A stretch of DNA of 64,000 nucleotides from Paenibacillus sp. 1781tsa1 (lineage in GTDB: Bacteria > Bacillota > Bacilli > Paenibacillales > Paenibacillaceae): assembly GCF_024159265.1 (NCBI RefSeq), contig NZ_JAMYWY010000001.1, positions 6,262,001-6,326,000 of the forward strand. Reading direction: 5' to 3'. Each line of letters begins with the position of its first letter. Position 1 is the stretch's first letter. Positions 8,575 through 17,992 of this stretch are shown piece by piece. Under the pieces are notes generated by a model. The model saw nothing but the letters and a program-made list of their open reading frames with translations, did no database searches and was not told where the DNA came from. The position numbers and the translations under genes are program-made.

Positions 8575-10566
8575 TTATTCAGCGCGAAGTTCCAGCAACG
8601 CATCACGAAGCTCGGCAGCACGCTCAAACTGCAGGTTTTTGGCTGCATCTTTCATCTCTACCTCTAGGCGCTGAATAAGCGCCTGGCGGTCTTTCTTCGA
8701 CATCTTCTCGGCTGCGCCTGTGAGATAGTCTTTCTTGGATTCGGCAACTTTGGTTGCCTCAATCACATCACGCACTTTTTTGCGAATCGTCTGCGGTGTA
8801 ATTCCGTGCTTCTCGTTGTACTCAATCTGAATCGCACGACGACGTTCTGTTTCCTTTATCGCCTTATCCATCGAATCCGTCACTTTGTCACCGTATAGAA
8901 TAACACGACCCTCGCTGTTCCGCGCTGCACGACCAATCGTTTGGATCAGTGAGCGTTCGGAACGCAGGAATCCTTCCTTATCCGCATCCAATATAGCGAC
9001 GAGGGATACTTCGGGCAGATCGAGACCTTCCCGGAGCAAGTTGATTCCGATCAGGACATGGAAAACGCCCAACCTTAAATCACGTAAAATCGCCATCCGT
9101 TCCAACGTTTTGATCTCGGAGTGCAGATAACGAACCTTGATTCCAACTTCCTTCAGATAATCCGTCAGGTCCTCGGACATCTTCTTCGTTAATGTTGTAA
9201 TTAACACACGCTCGTCTTTGGCAATCCGGTCATTAATCTCACCGATCAAGTCATCAATCTGCCCCTTGGTTGGACGCAGTTCAATGATTGGATCAAGCAA
9301 TCCGGTTGGACGGATAATCTGTTGCACCATCGTATCGGTATGCTCAATCTCATATGGGCCCGGTGTGGCTGATACATAGATAATCTGATCCATTTTGCCT
9401 TCGAACTCTTCGAATTTGAGTGGACGATTATCCAGCGCTGACGGCAGGCGGAAACCATGTTCAACCAATACTGTCTTCCGCGCTTGGTCACCATTATACA
9501 TCGCACGGATTTGTGGCAGAGTCACGTGAGACTCATCGACCACGATCAACATGTCATCTGGGAAGTAATCCATCAGTGTGTACGGAGTATCGCCGCGTTC
9601 ACGGAAAGTCAATGGGCCGGAATAGTTCTCAATCCCCGAACAGAATCCGACTTCCTTCATCATCTCGATATCATACCGTGTGCGCTGCTCCAGTCGCTGT
9701 GCCTCCAGCAGTTTCCCCTGTTCACGCAACACTTCAAGACGCTCCTCCAGTTCACGCTCAATGTTCACCAACGCAACCTTCATCGTCTCTTCTTGCGTTA
9801 CGAAGTGAGACGCCGGGAAGATGGCAATATGTTCACGTTCGCCAATCAGTTCTCCGGTTAACACATCAATCTCCGTAATTTTCTCGATCTCATCACCGAA
9901 CAATTCAACACGAATGGCATGTTCACCCTTGGAGGCAGGGAAAATCTCAACAACATCCCCACGAACACGGAACGTACCCCGTACAAAGTTAATATCGTTC
10001 CGCTGATACTGGATTTCTACCAGACGGGATAAAATCTGATTCCGCGGTTTCTCCATGCCTACCCGAAGTGACAACAACATGCTTGAATACGAGTGCGGTG
10101 AACCCAAACCATAGATGCAAGAAACACTCGCTACAATGATGACGTCCCTGCGCTCAAACAACGAACTTGTCGCTGCGTGCCGCAGTTTGTCGATCTCTTC
10201 ATTAATGCTTGAATCCTTCTCGATATACGTATCGGAAGACGGGATATATGCTTCTGGCTGAAAATAATCGTAATAACTGACGAAATACTCAACCATGTTA
10301 TTAGGAAAAAAATCTTTGAACTCACTTGCAAGCTGCGCTGCCAACGTTTTGTTGTGTGCAATAATCAGCGTAGGACGTTGCAGTTGGGCTATCGTCTGGG
10401 CTATCGTAAACGTCTTACCCGTACCCGTTGCACCCAGCAGTGTCTGGTACCTCTTCCCCTCCTGAACACCCTTCACCAATTCTTTAATGGCTGCAGGCTG
10501 ATCACCTTGGGGAGAAAACTCTGACTCGATTTCGAACGTTTTGTCGCTCATTATAATATCGCTCAT
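8575..10566 (-). CDS. uvrB: Excinuclease ABC subunit B
   Basis: A 663-aa helicase-like subunit that verifies damage and recruits UvrC. Walker A GATGTGKT lies near residue 45. The beta-hairpin region YYDYFQPEAYIPSSDTY lies near 97, helicase motifs (DESH, SATPGPYE, QTIGRAARN) follow, and a C-terminal UVR domain (LQFERAAELRDALLEL) binds UvrC. Length is typical. The start at 10566 is favoured by AGGGTGAG 8 nt upstream; ATG 10551 is an alternative. It is divergent from motA. Confidence 0.97.
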   Translation of the reverse strand: MSDIIMSDKTFEIESEFSPQGDQPAAIKELVKGVQEGKRYQTLLGATGTGKTFTIAQTIAQLQRPTLIIAHNKTLAAQLASEFKDFFPNNMVEYFVSYYDYFQPEAYIPSSDTYIEKDSSINEEIDKLRHAATSSLFERRDVIIVASVSCIYGLGSPHSYSSMLLSLRVGMEKPRNQILSRLVEIQYQRNDINFVRGTFRVRGDVVEIFPASKGEHAIRVELFGDEIEKITEIDVLTGELIGEREHIAIFPASHFVTQEETMKVALVNIERELEERLEVLREQGKLLEAQRLEQRTRYDIEMMKEVGFCSGIENYSGPLTFRERGDTPYTLMDYFPDDMLIVVDESHVTLPQIRAMYNGDQARKTVLVEHGFRLPSALDNRPLKFEEFEGKMDQIIYVSATPGPYEIEHTDTMVQQIIRPTGLLDPIIELRPTKGQIDDLIGEINDRIAKDERVLITTLTKKMSEDLTDYLKEVGIKVRYLHSEIKTLERMAILRDLRLGVFHVLIGINLLREGLDLPEVSLVAILDADKEGFLRSERSLIQTIGRAARNSEGRVILYGDKVTDSMDKAIKETERRRAIQIEYNEKHGITPQTIRKKVRDVIEATKVAESKKDYLTGAAEKMSKKDRQALIQRLEVEMKDAAKNLQFERAAELRDALLELRAE

Positions 10567-10735
10567 TGCCGTATCTCACCCTATCGTCTAAAATAATAGT
10601 CACTATATATTGTCGAAGTTCCCCGAATTTTCATATGGGAAAACTTATAGTAATAGGAATATTTGTTCCCGTTTAATTATACCTCGTTCGTTTTAGTGAT
10701 GCAAACGTGAAATGAAGATAGGAGTGGGTTAATTT

Positions 10736-11533
10736 ATGGATATTGCGACACTTATCGGTATTATTGCCGGAATTGCCGCAGTCATTAGCGGTTTTTTGTG
10801 GGAAGGCGGCCAGTTGTCCGGTCTCCTGCAAAAAACGGCTGCTTTAATTGTATTCGGTGGAACGATTGCTGCTGTGGTTGCCAGTTTCCCGGCGCATCGC
10901 CTTCGTACGATTCCTGCTGCCCTGCGTATGGCTTTTGGACGTCACAATAATGAATCCGGTATATGGGTCGAAGAGTTGGTCGAGATGTCTTCGATCGCAC
11001 GCCGCTCAGGTGTACTTGCATTAGAACGCAAGGTTATGGATCATCCGCATCCATTTTTGCAAGACGGTATTCAGATGGTTGTTGATGGTACCGATCAGGA
11101 TGTGGTTCGGCAGATCCTGGAGATGGAAATTGACTCCATTGAACAGAAACATGAGGGGTATGCCAAAATATTCGAATCTGCTGGTGGTTATGCCCCAACC
11201 ATGGGGATCATCGGAACCGTGATGGGACTTATTCAGGTACTTGGCAGTTTAACGGATCCAACCGGACTCGGTCCTGCCATCGCTGTTGCCTTTACAGCAA
11301 CCCTGTATGGAGTCGCCAGTGCCAATCTTGTCTTTTTGCCCATTGCCTCCAAAATCAAATCCAGAGGTGCTGACGAAGTACAGACCATGGAAATGCTTCT
11401 TGAAGGTGTACTTGCCATTCAGAACGGTGAGAATCCCCAGCTTGTACGCAAAAGACTGGAGTCTTTCACCCTCACGCATCGTCAGCATATACGCCCCCTA
11501 GCAAAGGAGGGATTGGATGAGTCGGCGCAGTAA
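10736..11533 (+). CDS. motA: Flagellar motor stator protein MotA
   Basis: A 265-aa membrane protein with four helices. The first begins LIGIIAGIAAVISGF, a pair lies around 33-55, and helices three and four (APTMGIIGTVMGLIQVLG and AVAFTATLYGVASANLVF) bracket the PTMGIIGTVMG motif of MotA/ExbB proteins. The cytoplasmic loop between helices two and three carries the charges that contact FliG. The ribosome binding site AGGAGTGGG precedes ATG 10736. The gene overlaps motB by 17 bp, which indicates translational coupling. The pair could use either H+ (MotAB) or Na+ (MotPS); the sequence alone does not settle it. Confidence 0.9.
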   Translation: MDIATLIGIIAGIAAVISGFLWEGGQLSGLLQKTAALIVFGGTIAAVVASFPAHRLRTIPAALRMAFGRHNNESGIWVEELVEMSSIARRSGVLALERKVMDHPHPFLQDGIQMVVDGTDQDVVRQILEMEIDSIEQKHEGYAKIFESAGGYAPTMGIIGTVMGLIQVLGSLTDPTGLGPAIAVAFTATLYGVASANLVFLPIASKIKSRGADEVQTMEMLLEGVLAIQNGENPQLVRKRLESFTLTHRQHIRPLAKEGLDESAQ

Positions 11534-12359
11534 ACGGCGCGGAAAACGTGAAACTATCGATCATCGAGATCGCTGGATGATTACTTATGCCGATCTCATA
11601 ACCCTGCTTTTGATCTTTTTTGTCATCATGTACGCCATGAGTAATCTGGATTCCGGTAAATATGACGTCGTTACCCAATCGTTACAAAATACATTCAATG
11701 CGTCCGACTCTATCCTTGAGCTTGGTGAAGGACTCGGTGAGAAACCTGGACAGACGATTACAGAGACTCCACCATCCGGAATTCAAGGGGAAGATTCTTC
11801 AAAAGGTGAAGGAAACCCTTCCGACTCCGGGACTGTAACGCCAGATGATGATGACAAGCCCCTCACAGAACGGGAAGAACAATTCAGATCACAGGAGCAG
11901 GAATTGCAAAATCTGTTCAATGTGATTACCCAATATATCGAGGATAATAAACTGGAAAATCAGATTTTTGTTGCGGACAAGCCACAGGGCCTATCCATTA
12001 CACTTAGTGACCGCTTCCTGTTTGATCAGGGACAGGCCGCTCTGAAGGACGGTGCAGCACCAACACTCAGTAAACTTGCCAGCTTGTTCCGTGATCTAAA
12101 TACCGTTGTCAGCATTGAGGGTCATACCGATAACGTTCCTGTCGGAGCAAACTCTGCCTATACCGATAACTGGCAGCTTTCCGGGGAACGTGCACTGTCT
12201 GTATTGCGATTTTTTCTGGATACAGAGAAACTTAACCCGGACAGCTTCCAGTATGCTGGATATGCGGATACTCGCCCAACGGGTGACAACACCACAGCGG
12301 CCGGAAGACAAAAGAACCGTCGGGTCGAAATAACTGTCTTGCGTCAACTCCAACCTTAA
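11517..12359 (+). CDS. motB: Flagellar motor stator protein MotB
   Basis: A 280-aa protein. It has a short basic N-terminus, then one helix (DLITLLLIFFVIMYAMS, about 25-42) with the ion-carrying Asp in ITYAD. A Ser/Gly/Pro/Asp-rich linker covers about 75-120. A C-terminal OmpA-like peptidoglycan-binding domain (IEGHTDNVPVG, LSGERALSVLRFF, RRVEITV) anchors the stator to the wall. The start ATG 11517 lies inside the end of motA, with AAAGGAGG upstream. The transcript ends at a strong bidirectional terminator. Confidence 0.92.
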   Translation: MSRRSKRRGKRETIDHRDRWMITYADLITLLLIFFVIMYAMSNLDSGKYDVVTQSLQNTFNASDSILELGEGLGEKPGQTITETPPSGIQGEDSSKGEGNPSDSGTVTPDDDDKPLTEREEQFRSQEQELQNLFNVITQYIEDNKLENQIFVADKPQGLSITLSDRFLFDQGQAALKDGAAPTLSKLASLFRDLNTVVSIEGHTDNVPVGANSAYTDNWQLSGERALSVLRFFLDTEKLNPDSFQYAGYADTRPTGDNTTAAGRQKNRRVEITVLRQLQP

Positions 12360-12410
12360 TCTTCACTTCTTAAAATGGTCTAATGTTATCTCATCTTTTA
12401 TAACAATCGA

Positions 12411-12453
12411 AAAAGCACGATCTCTGTTCCTCTTCGAACAAGACCGTGCTTTT
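12411..12453. terminator. Bidirectional terminator between motB and hscC
   Basis: AAAAGCACG and CGTGCTTTT close a stem that also pairs in the middle (TGTTC/GAACA). A- and T-runs lie on both sides, so it can end both convergent transcripts. Confidence 0.85.
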
Positions 12454-12472
12454 CGTTATGATGTTACACTTC

Positions 12473-14176
12473 TCACCATAATCGGTGACTATTTTCAATC
12501 TCATCCAACGTCACTTTCAATTTTTCTGCTTCCTTCTTAATTTCACGATCTTCTTGCTGTTTTAACTTCTCTTCAAACTTCAACATGGCATCTAAGATTA
12601 CCATACGTTGCTCTGCCAGAGATTCTTCGTATAAGCGTTCTCCACGCGCCACTAAATGCCGGTTTTCCATCCGCTCACGAGGATGTATTTTGATAGACTC
12701 CAACTCTTTAAAACGTTGGGCAATCTCTTCGTGGGACAAACCGCTTTCTTTCTCTTCTATGATCGCCACTTTCTTTTCACCCGTATCCACGGAAGACACT
12801 TCCACTTCCAAGATGCCATTAATATCGTAAGTAAAGCGAACATCTATAGCCTGTTCCCCCTCCGGTGCAGGTGGTACATTAATCGTCAGTTCACCAAGTT
12901 TAATATTGTTTTCGACCAGGCGACTTTCGCCTTGATACACATCAGCTGTAATTTTAGTTTGGTTGTCCCTTAACGTACAGTAACGTTGAACCCTGCTTAC
13001 CGGAACAACCGTATTCCGTTCGATGATTGGGTCAAAAATGCCCGATTCATATCGACCTTCACCTAAAGGTTTCGAGATGGAAATCCCCAAAGTATATGGA
13101 CATACATCTGTCAGAATAACTTCCTGCACATCCGCATGGCGGGCTTTCATAGCAGCTTGAATTCCTACGCCAATGGCGATGGCTTCATCCGGATGCAAGT
13201 AATTTGCTGGCAGTCTGCCAAACAATTTACCCGTAAACGAGTAGATTACAGGCATGCGGGTTGCTCCTCCAACAAGAATAACGGCATCCAATTCATCGAG
13301 TTGCACGGCGGCATCACGGAGCGCACGTTCCACAGGCTTTTGCAACCTGGCAAGCAGCGGCTTCGCTAACTGTTCAAATTGGGTGCGATCAATGCTCACC
13401 TCTTTCACACCATCTTCAAGTGTCAAGGTTATCGTTCCTTCACGCCCTTCGCTCAATGCCTGCTTGCATAGCTCTGCCTGTTTCCAAAGCGCCATCTGTG
13501 TCTTGTCAGACAGATCATTCTGCTGAATTTGGTAATGATTCAAAAACCAATGCGTAATCAGTTCGGTAAAATCCTCCCCTCCCAGAAAATTATCCCCTGC
13601 TACTGACTTCACTTCCATAATTCCGTCAAACAATTCCAGGATGGATACATCAAAGGTCCCCCCTCCAAGGTCAAAAATGAGGAATTTTGTCTCTGGTTTC
13701 TGTTGATGCAGGCCATACGCAATCGCTGCAGCGGTTGGTTCGCTGAGCAGTCGATCGACTTTAATTCCTGCCAGTTGTCCAGCACGTTTGGTTGCTTTTC
13801 GCTGAGTATCATTGAAATATGCTGGCACACTGATAACAGCCTCTGTTACTTCAACACCTAAATAGGCTTCGGCATCCGCTTTCAAAGATTTCAAGACAAA
13901 GGAGGATAACTCTTCAGGCAAAAATTGATATGTACCCAAACTAAACGTTCTGTTTGTTCCCATATATCTTTTAAATACAGATGCTGTTTTTTCTGGATGC
14001 GTGATTAATCGCTCTCTGGCAATCTCCCCTACTAAAATTTCCCCATTGTCGTCCACACTCACCACTGAAGGTGTCAAACGATTCCCAAGAGCATTCGGGA
14101 TAATAACGGATTCCCCGTTGACCCAGCATGATACCAAACTATTTGTTGTTCCAAGATCTATTCCTATTATTGTCAT
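12473..14176 (-). CDS. hscC: HscC-type Hsp70 chaperone
   Basis: A 567-aa DnaK relative that is shorter than housekeeping DnaK (about 610). The ATPase domain covers 1-360 with phosphate loops GIDLGTTNSLV and LIFDLGGGTFDVSIL and the adenosine motif VILVGGATRMP. The substrate domain (about 365-500) starts at LTDVCPYTLGISI, and the helical lid is short, without a GGAQ-type acidic tail. The overall pattern (ILTDVCPYTLG, SGIFDPIIERNT, DIRFTYDINGILEVEV) matches E. coli HscC. No J-domain partner gene is adjacent. ATG 14176 gives the standard beginning MTIIGIDLG with AAGAGGG upstream; the frame extends to 14206 without a binding site. Likely a specialised, stress-related chaperone. Confidence 0.9.
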   Translation of the reverse strand: MTIIGIDLGTTNSLVSCWVNGESVIIPNALGNRLTPSVVSVDDNGEILVGEIARERLITHPEKTASVFKRYMGTNRTFSLGTYQFLPEELSSFVLKSLKADAEAYLGVEVTEAVISVPAYFNDTQRKATKRAGQLAGIKVDRLLSEPTAAAIAYGLHQQKPETKFLIFDLGGGTFDVSILELFDGIMEVKSVAGDNFLGGEDFTELITHWFLNHYQIQQNDLSDKTQMALWKQAELCKQALSEGREGTITLTLEDGVKEVSIDRTQFEQLAKPLLARLQKPVERALRDAAVQLDELDAVILVGGATRMPVIYSFTGKLFGRLPANYLHPDEAIAIGVGIQAAMKARHADVQEVILTDVCPYTLGISISKPLGEGRYESGIFDPIIERNTVVPVSRVQRYCTLRDNQTKITADVYQGESRLVENNIKLGELTINVPPAPEGEQAIDVRFTYDINGILEVEVSSVDTGEKKVAIIEEKESGLSHEEIAQRFKELESIKIHPRERMENRHLVARGERLYEESLAEQRMVILDAMLKFEEKLKQQEDREIKKEAEKLKVTLDEIENSHRLW

Positions 14177-14413
14177 AAAGCTTCTAACCCTCTTTCTGTT
14201 TAACATCTACACTTGCTATAGTAGAAACCACGCGCTGTTATGCGCCGACTGCAACATATCATACGTGACAGATCGTAACCTGTCTAGTTCAGCCCACACG
14301 AATAATCTACCATAGATTTAAAGCAACAGAACATAGGTATAACTCCATACAATGAAGTACAAGTGTAGTGTATAAATTCAGTCAAATCATCTGTTTCATT
14401 GAGCCCTTAATAT

Positions 14414-14448
14414 AAAAGAACCGAATGCCCCCTTATGCATTCGGCTTC
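14414..14448 (-). terminator. Terminator of the ABC exporter operon
   Basis: On the minus strand, GAAGCCGAATGC pairs with GCATTCGGTTC around an 8-nt loop and is followed by TTTT. It lies 20 nt after the stop of the last exporter gene. Confidence 0.85.
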
Positions 14449-14467
14449 TTCAAAATTAGTATTTACC

Positions 14468-15646
14468 TTATGCCTCTACTCCTGGCTGGCTAGGGCGCAG
14501 AATCGCAGAGCCTACGGTCAGCAAAATGGTAGCCATGCCAAACAAAATCAATAGTGGCAATGTGATATCCGACAATGTACCGCCAGCAGAGATCGTCTCC
14601 ACCGCCTGAATTGCCCATTTCTGCGGAACAAAGTTGGCGAGCTTTTGCATATAATCCGGCATCAACGAGATTGGCCAGAAACAACCACCTATCATGCAGG
14701 TTGGCATAATGACAAGTGAATTCAGCATGTTCGCATTTTTGGGATTACGAATTAATCCTGCCACGGTACTTGCGAGCCCCATAGAGACCAACATGAATGC
14801 TGCCAAGATCAGGAAATGAATGCCAAAAGGAATACCGGCATCATAATGAATCAGCCACCTGCTGACTCCCAAAACGATCACAATCTGAATCATACCAATG
14901 ACAAAGCTGCCCAGGAAATTACCAAGCGCAATCTCATACGCACGGACGGGTGCCGTGTATACTCTGGCCATCGTACGTTTCCTGCGATCTTCCATGATCA
15001 CAGCCACTGCACTGGTCAGCAGCCCCATCATAAACATAATCGTAAATCCAGTCACATTGTTTAGGCCTGGCTTGGGATAGATCTGCAGAGCGGTGACTTC
15101 ACCAGCAACCTGATGTTTTCCGATCTCCTGTAAAAGCTGTTCAAATGGCTTCTGTGTGCTTGACAGTATATCAGTCTCACTTGAGACAGGGCCTGCCGCC
15201 ACCTTAACAGCTGAAGCAGATTGTTGCAATCCGCTCGTCAAACCTTCAACTGCTGCTCGGAGGGTATAGGAACTTTCACTTATAAGCAGTTCCACCAATT
15301 GAATTTCGGTTGGCTTTCCTTGTAACAGATCCTCCGTATAATGTACCGGAATGATGATGCCAGAACTTCCTTTTTGCTGAGCGATGGCTTCCTTCACTTC
15401 TGCTTCGTTTGTCATCGGCTTGAGCAGGTACTCCTCGTTGCCAGCAAGTTCTTGAATCATCCACGCTCCTGCTGCCCCTCCATCCTCATTGACATAGGGA
15501 ATAACAGTACGTGCACTCTGCTCGCTTCCAAAGAGAGCAACCGCTCCTGTAACCACCAGGCAAGGCAGAAGCAGAAACGTAATAAAGCCCATTTTACGGC
15601 CAAGTGTACGTCTAATCATCAACCAGGCAATGTGTAGACTATTCAT
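14468..15646 (-). CDS. ABC-2 type exporter permease (second)
   Basis: A 392-aa membrane protein: one N-terminal helix (KMGFITFLLLPCLVVTGAVA), a large extracellular domain of about 150 residues, then five or six C-terminal helices (FTIMFMMGLLTSAVAVIM, FVIGMIQIVIVLGV, and others). This is the YhgE/ABC-2 layout of drug, antimicrobial peptide or lipid exporters. It overlaps the preceding permease gene by 8 bp. Together they would make a heterodimeric channel energised by the ATPase at 16848-17783. The substrate cannot be told from the sequence. Confidence 0.88.
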   Translation of the reverse strand: MNSLHIAWLMIRRTLGRKMGFITFLLLPCLVVTGAVALFGSEQSARTVIPYVNEDGGAAGAWMIQELAGNEEYLLKPMTNEAEVKEAIAQQKGSSGIIIPVHYTEDLLQGKPTEIQLVELLISESSYTLRAAVEGLTSGLQQSASAVKVAAGPVSSETDILSSTQKPFEQLLQEIGKHQVAGEVTALQIYPKPGLNNVTGFTIMFMMGLLTSAVAVIMEDRRKRTMARVYTAPVRAYEIALGNFLGSFVIGMIQIVIVLGVSRWLIHYDAGIPFGIHFLILAAFMLVSMGLASTVAGLIRNPKNANMLNSLVIMPTCMIGGCFWPISLMPDYMQKLANFVPQKWAIQAVETISAGGTLSDITLPLLILFGMATILLTVGSAILRPSQPGVEA

Positions 15647-16835
15647 ATCGGTATCCTGCCTTTCTATAAATCAATCCTGAGATCAACAGTAATACAGCGC
15701 ATACCACGCCTAACATCAGAATGTTATATACAATCTCTCCTACTGGTGCATCCAGCATCATTCTCAGAAAACTCTGGAGCGCCCAGTGGTTAACCGTAAA
15801 TTGGCTAATCCGTTGCATAAAATCAATCGGGATAGGCATGAACCCACCGCTGATGAATGTCATTGCAACGATGATACCTTGGATGGTTGCGCTGGCCGAT
15901 GCCGTGGTTTTGCATACCAATGCCACGATCACGCCAAGAGTCATGGATGCCAATGTAATGAATACACAAGTCAGCACAATATACCAAGGATGGGTTCCCC
16001 AATCCACACCGTAGAACCAAGATGTCATAAGGATAATCGTCGTTGCCTGTAAAAAAGCGAGCAGACTATTGCCTGCAATTTTGCCAGCGAAAATAACTCC
16101 ATTACCTATCGGCGCAGCCTGAAGGCGGATCAACGTTCGGTTATCCCGCTCTCCAAAAAGGCTGCTACTTGTTGTCATACCCGAGTACAACATGAACATC
16201 GCCAGCATGGATGCTGCATAGTATTGGGTGGCACTGTAGGCCGTGCCTGTTTTTCCAGGATTGATGACAGTGATGTTGGTGGAACTTGCCGCTCCAGTTT
16301 CCGAAGAAGAGACCATCGCAGCAATTACTTCCGGACCGAGCACTTTGGTAATCGCCATCTGTCGGTTCCATTCATCCGTAAAACGTGTGAACAAGGTTTC
16401 ACCCAAGGTATTGAGTGTGCTGTCCTTTCCACGTATCCACTGTAACCTGGCCTCTTTCCCCATCATCACGTTCTGCTCAAAATCCGAAGGAATCATGACA
16501 GCAAAGTCCAGCTTACCGGTACGCAGCGAATGGACAACCTCTTCTTCTGTCTTGAATTCCTGCACTTTGACCATCTCAGCTACCGCCGGGGAATGAACGA
16601 ATGTATCCAGTGCTTGATTAAGCGTACTTGATTCTCCACCAGATTCAGTACTCAAATGGATGATTCCCACACGTACAGCATCTGGAATAACATCCTCCGC
16701 CGTCCCCATCGTACTGGAAAGAGCCGTGCCCAATATAAAAATCAGTAACAACGGCAGAATGAACAGGTTTAACACCACAGATCGAATCTTAAGAATACGC
16801 CTCAATTCAAAGATGCAAATATGCCATATATTCAT
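15639..16835 (-). CDS. ABC-2 type exporter permease (first)
   Basis: A 398-aa protein with the same layout as its downstream partner: a helix at about 20-40 (LNLFILPLLLIFILGTALS), a long outside domain to about 215, then a helix bundle (YYAASMLAMFMLYSGM, IVLTCVFITLASMTLGVIVALV, IIVAMTFISGGFMPIPI). It lies 12 bp after the ATPase gene, so the three genes form one operon. Paired permeases of this kind often confer resistance to antibiotics or cell-envelope agents. Confidence 0.88.
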   Translation of the reverse strand: MNIWHICIFELRRILKIRSVVLNLFILPLLLIFILGTALSSTMGTAEDVIPDAVRVGIIHLSTESGGESSTLNQALDTFVHSPAVAEMVKVQEFKTEEEVVHSLRTGKLDFAVMIPSDFEQNVMMGKEARLQWIRGKDSTLNTLGETLFTRFTDEWNRQMAITKVLGPEVIAAMVSSSETGAASSTNITVINPGKTGTAYSATQYYAASMLAMFMLYSGMTTSSSLFGERDNRTLIRLQAAPIGNGVIFAGKIAGNSLLAFLQATTIILMTSWFYGVDWGTHPWYIVLTCVFITLASMTLGVIVALVCKTTASASATIQGIIVAMTFISGGFMPIPIDFMQRISQFTVNHWALQSFLRMMLDAPVGEIVYNILMLGVVCAVLLLISGLIYRKAGYRYE

Positions 16836-16847
16836 CTCTTGCTCCCC

Positions 16848-17783
16848 CTAGTCCCGCAGCGTACGCCCGGTCAGATTGAGGAACAACGTTTCCAGATCCG
16901 GCTCTTCGACCTTGAGCGACTGAATGGATATTTCATGTTTGCTGCAAATGAAGAGCAGATCCTGGAGATCCTGCTGTGCCGAAGGCAGCGTAATGGTCAG
17001 CGTATTCTCTGAAACGTCTACCATTCGAACGCGAGGGTGAAGTTTCAGTTCTTCCACAACGTCGGGACCGATACCGGAAGTGGAGAGCACTACTTTTTCC
17101 TCCGATGCTACACGTTCTCTCAGCTCTGCTTCCGTGCCACAGGCAATGATTCGCCCCTGATCCATAATCGCAACCCGGTGACTAATCGCCGCCACTTCCT
17201 CCATGTAATGACTTGTATATATAATCGTTGAACCCATCTTGTTGAGTGTGCGTACCGATTCAAGGATATGATTTCGAGATTGCGGATCAATGCCAACTGT
17301 CGGTTCATCCATGATAATTAGATCCGGGCGATGTGTAATCGCACATGCGATGTTTAACCTGCGTTTCATACCACCAGAGAAGGTCGAGGGGGCATCCTTT
17401 GCTTTATCCTGCAACCCTACAAATTCAAGAGACTCCTGCACTCTTTCCTTAAGCAATTTTCCACGCAGTCCATACAGTCTGGCAAAAAAGGTCACATTCT
17501 CCGCAGCCGTCATCGTTTCGTATAAAGCCAGATCCTGCGGAACCAGTCCAATCTTGCGCTTTACTTCTAGCGGTCGCTCCTTGACCGATATCCCATCTAA
17601 TCTGATTTCACCCTGATCCATATTCAGGAGCCCTGCAATCATGCTAATGGTGGTACTTTTTCCTGCTCCATTGGGACCGAGCAATCCAAAAATTTCGCCT
17701 TTGCCAACACTAAGGTTCAAATGATCCACGGACAGCTTACTGCCGTATCGTTTCACTACATGATCCACTTCAAGTATACCCAT
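16848..17783 (-). CDS. ABC transporter ATP-binding protein
   Basis: A 311-aa ATPase with Walker A GPNGAGKST, Q-loop LVPQDLALY, signature FSGGMKRRLNIA, Walker B DLIIMDEPTVGIDP and a switch His (TIIYTSHYMEEV). A DUF4162-like C-terminal segment is present, as in drug-exporter ATPases. The start ATG 17783 gives MGILEVDHVVKRYG, the normal beginning; the frame runs open to 17879 but codes for an unlikely basic extension. It is the first gene of the exporter operon, transcribed away from the two-component system. Confidence 0.92.
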   Translation of the reverse strand: MGILEVDHVVKRYGSKLSVDHLNLSVGKGEIFGLLGPNGAGKSTTISMIAGLLNMDQGEIRLDGISVKERPLEVKRKIGLVPQDLALYETMTAAENVTFFARLYGLRGKLLKERVQESLEFVGLQDKAKDAPSTFSGGMKRRLNIACAITHRPDLIIMDEPTVGIDPQSRNHILESVRTLNKMGSTIIYTSHYMEEVAAISHRVAIMDQGRIIACGTEAELRERVASEEKVVLSTSGIGPDVVEELKLHPRVRMVDVSENTLTITLPSAQQDLQDLLFICSKHEISIQSLKVEEPDLETLFLNLTGRTLRD

Positions 17784-17836
17784 CCCTTTTACGCCCCTCT
17801 TCCGTTTCGGCTTTCGCCGCTGGATTTCATATCTGT

Positions 17837-17933
17837 ATTGTAACGGATCGCACTCTTTAGCGAAGGTACGAAAAGTCATGAATCGAAGGTGACTTAAGTC
17901 ATCTCCTGATTCGAATGCCGCTTATGGTATAAT
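17837..17933. promoter_or_regulatory. Divergent promoter with palindrome (exporter / two-component genes)
   Basis: A perfect 12-bp palindrome TGACTTAAGTCA lies at 17890-17901. On the plus strand an extended -10 (TGGTATAAT, hexamer at 17928-17933) follows it, which puts the palindrome near -45. On the minus strand TACAAT (17842-17837) is a possible -10 for the exporter. Neither promoter has a good -35, as expected for activator-dependent promoters. The response regulator at 19226-19915 is the natural candidate to bind here; this is inference. Confidence 0.55.
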
Positions 17934-17992
17934 CAAGGGCGCATTACCGAGAGATTTTACTCCACTTTTTATATAAAGGATGTCACAGCCCT

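Noticed and set aside
10567..10735. Sigma-D promoter for motAB
   Set aside because: TAAA is present near 10590 but the following GTCGAAG is at 19 bp and poorly matched.
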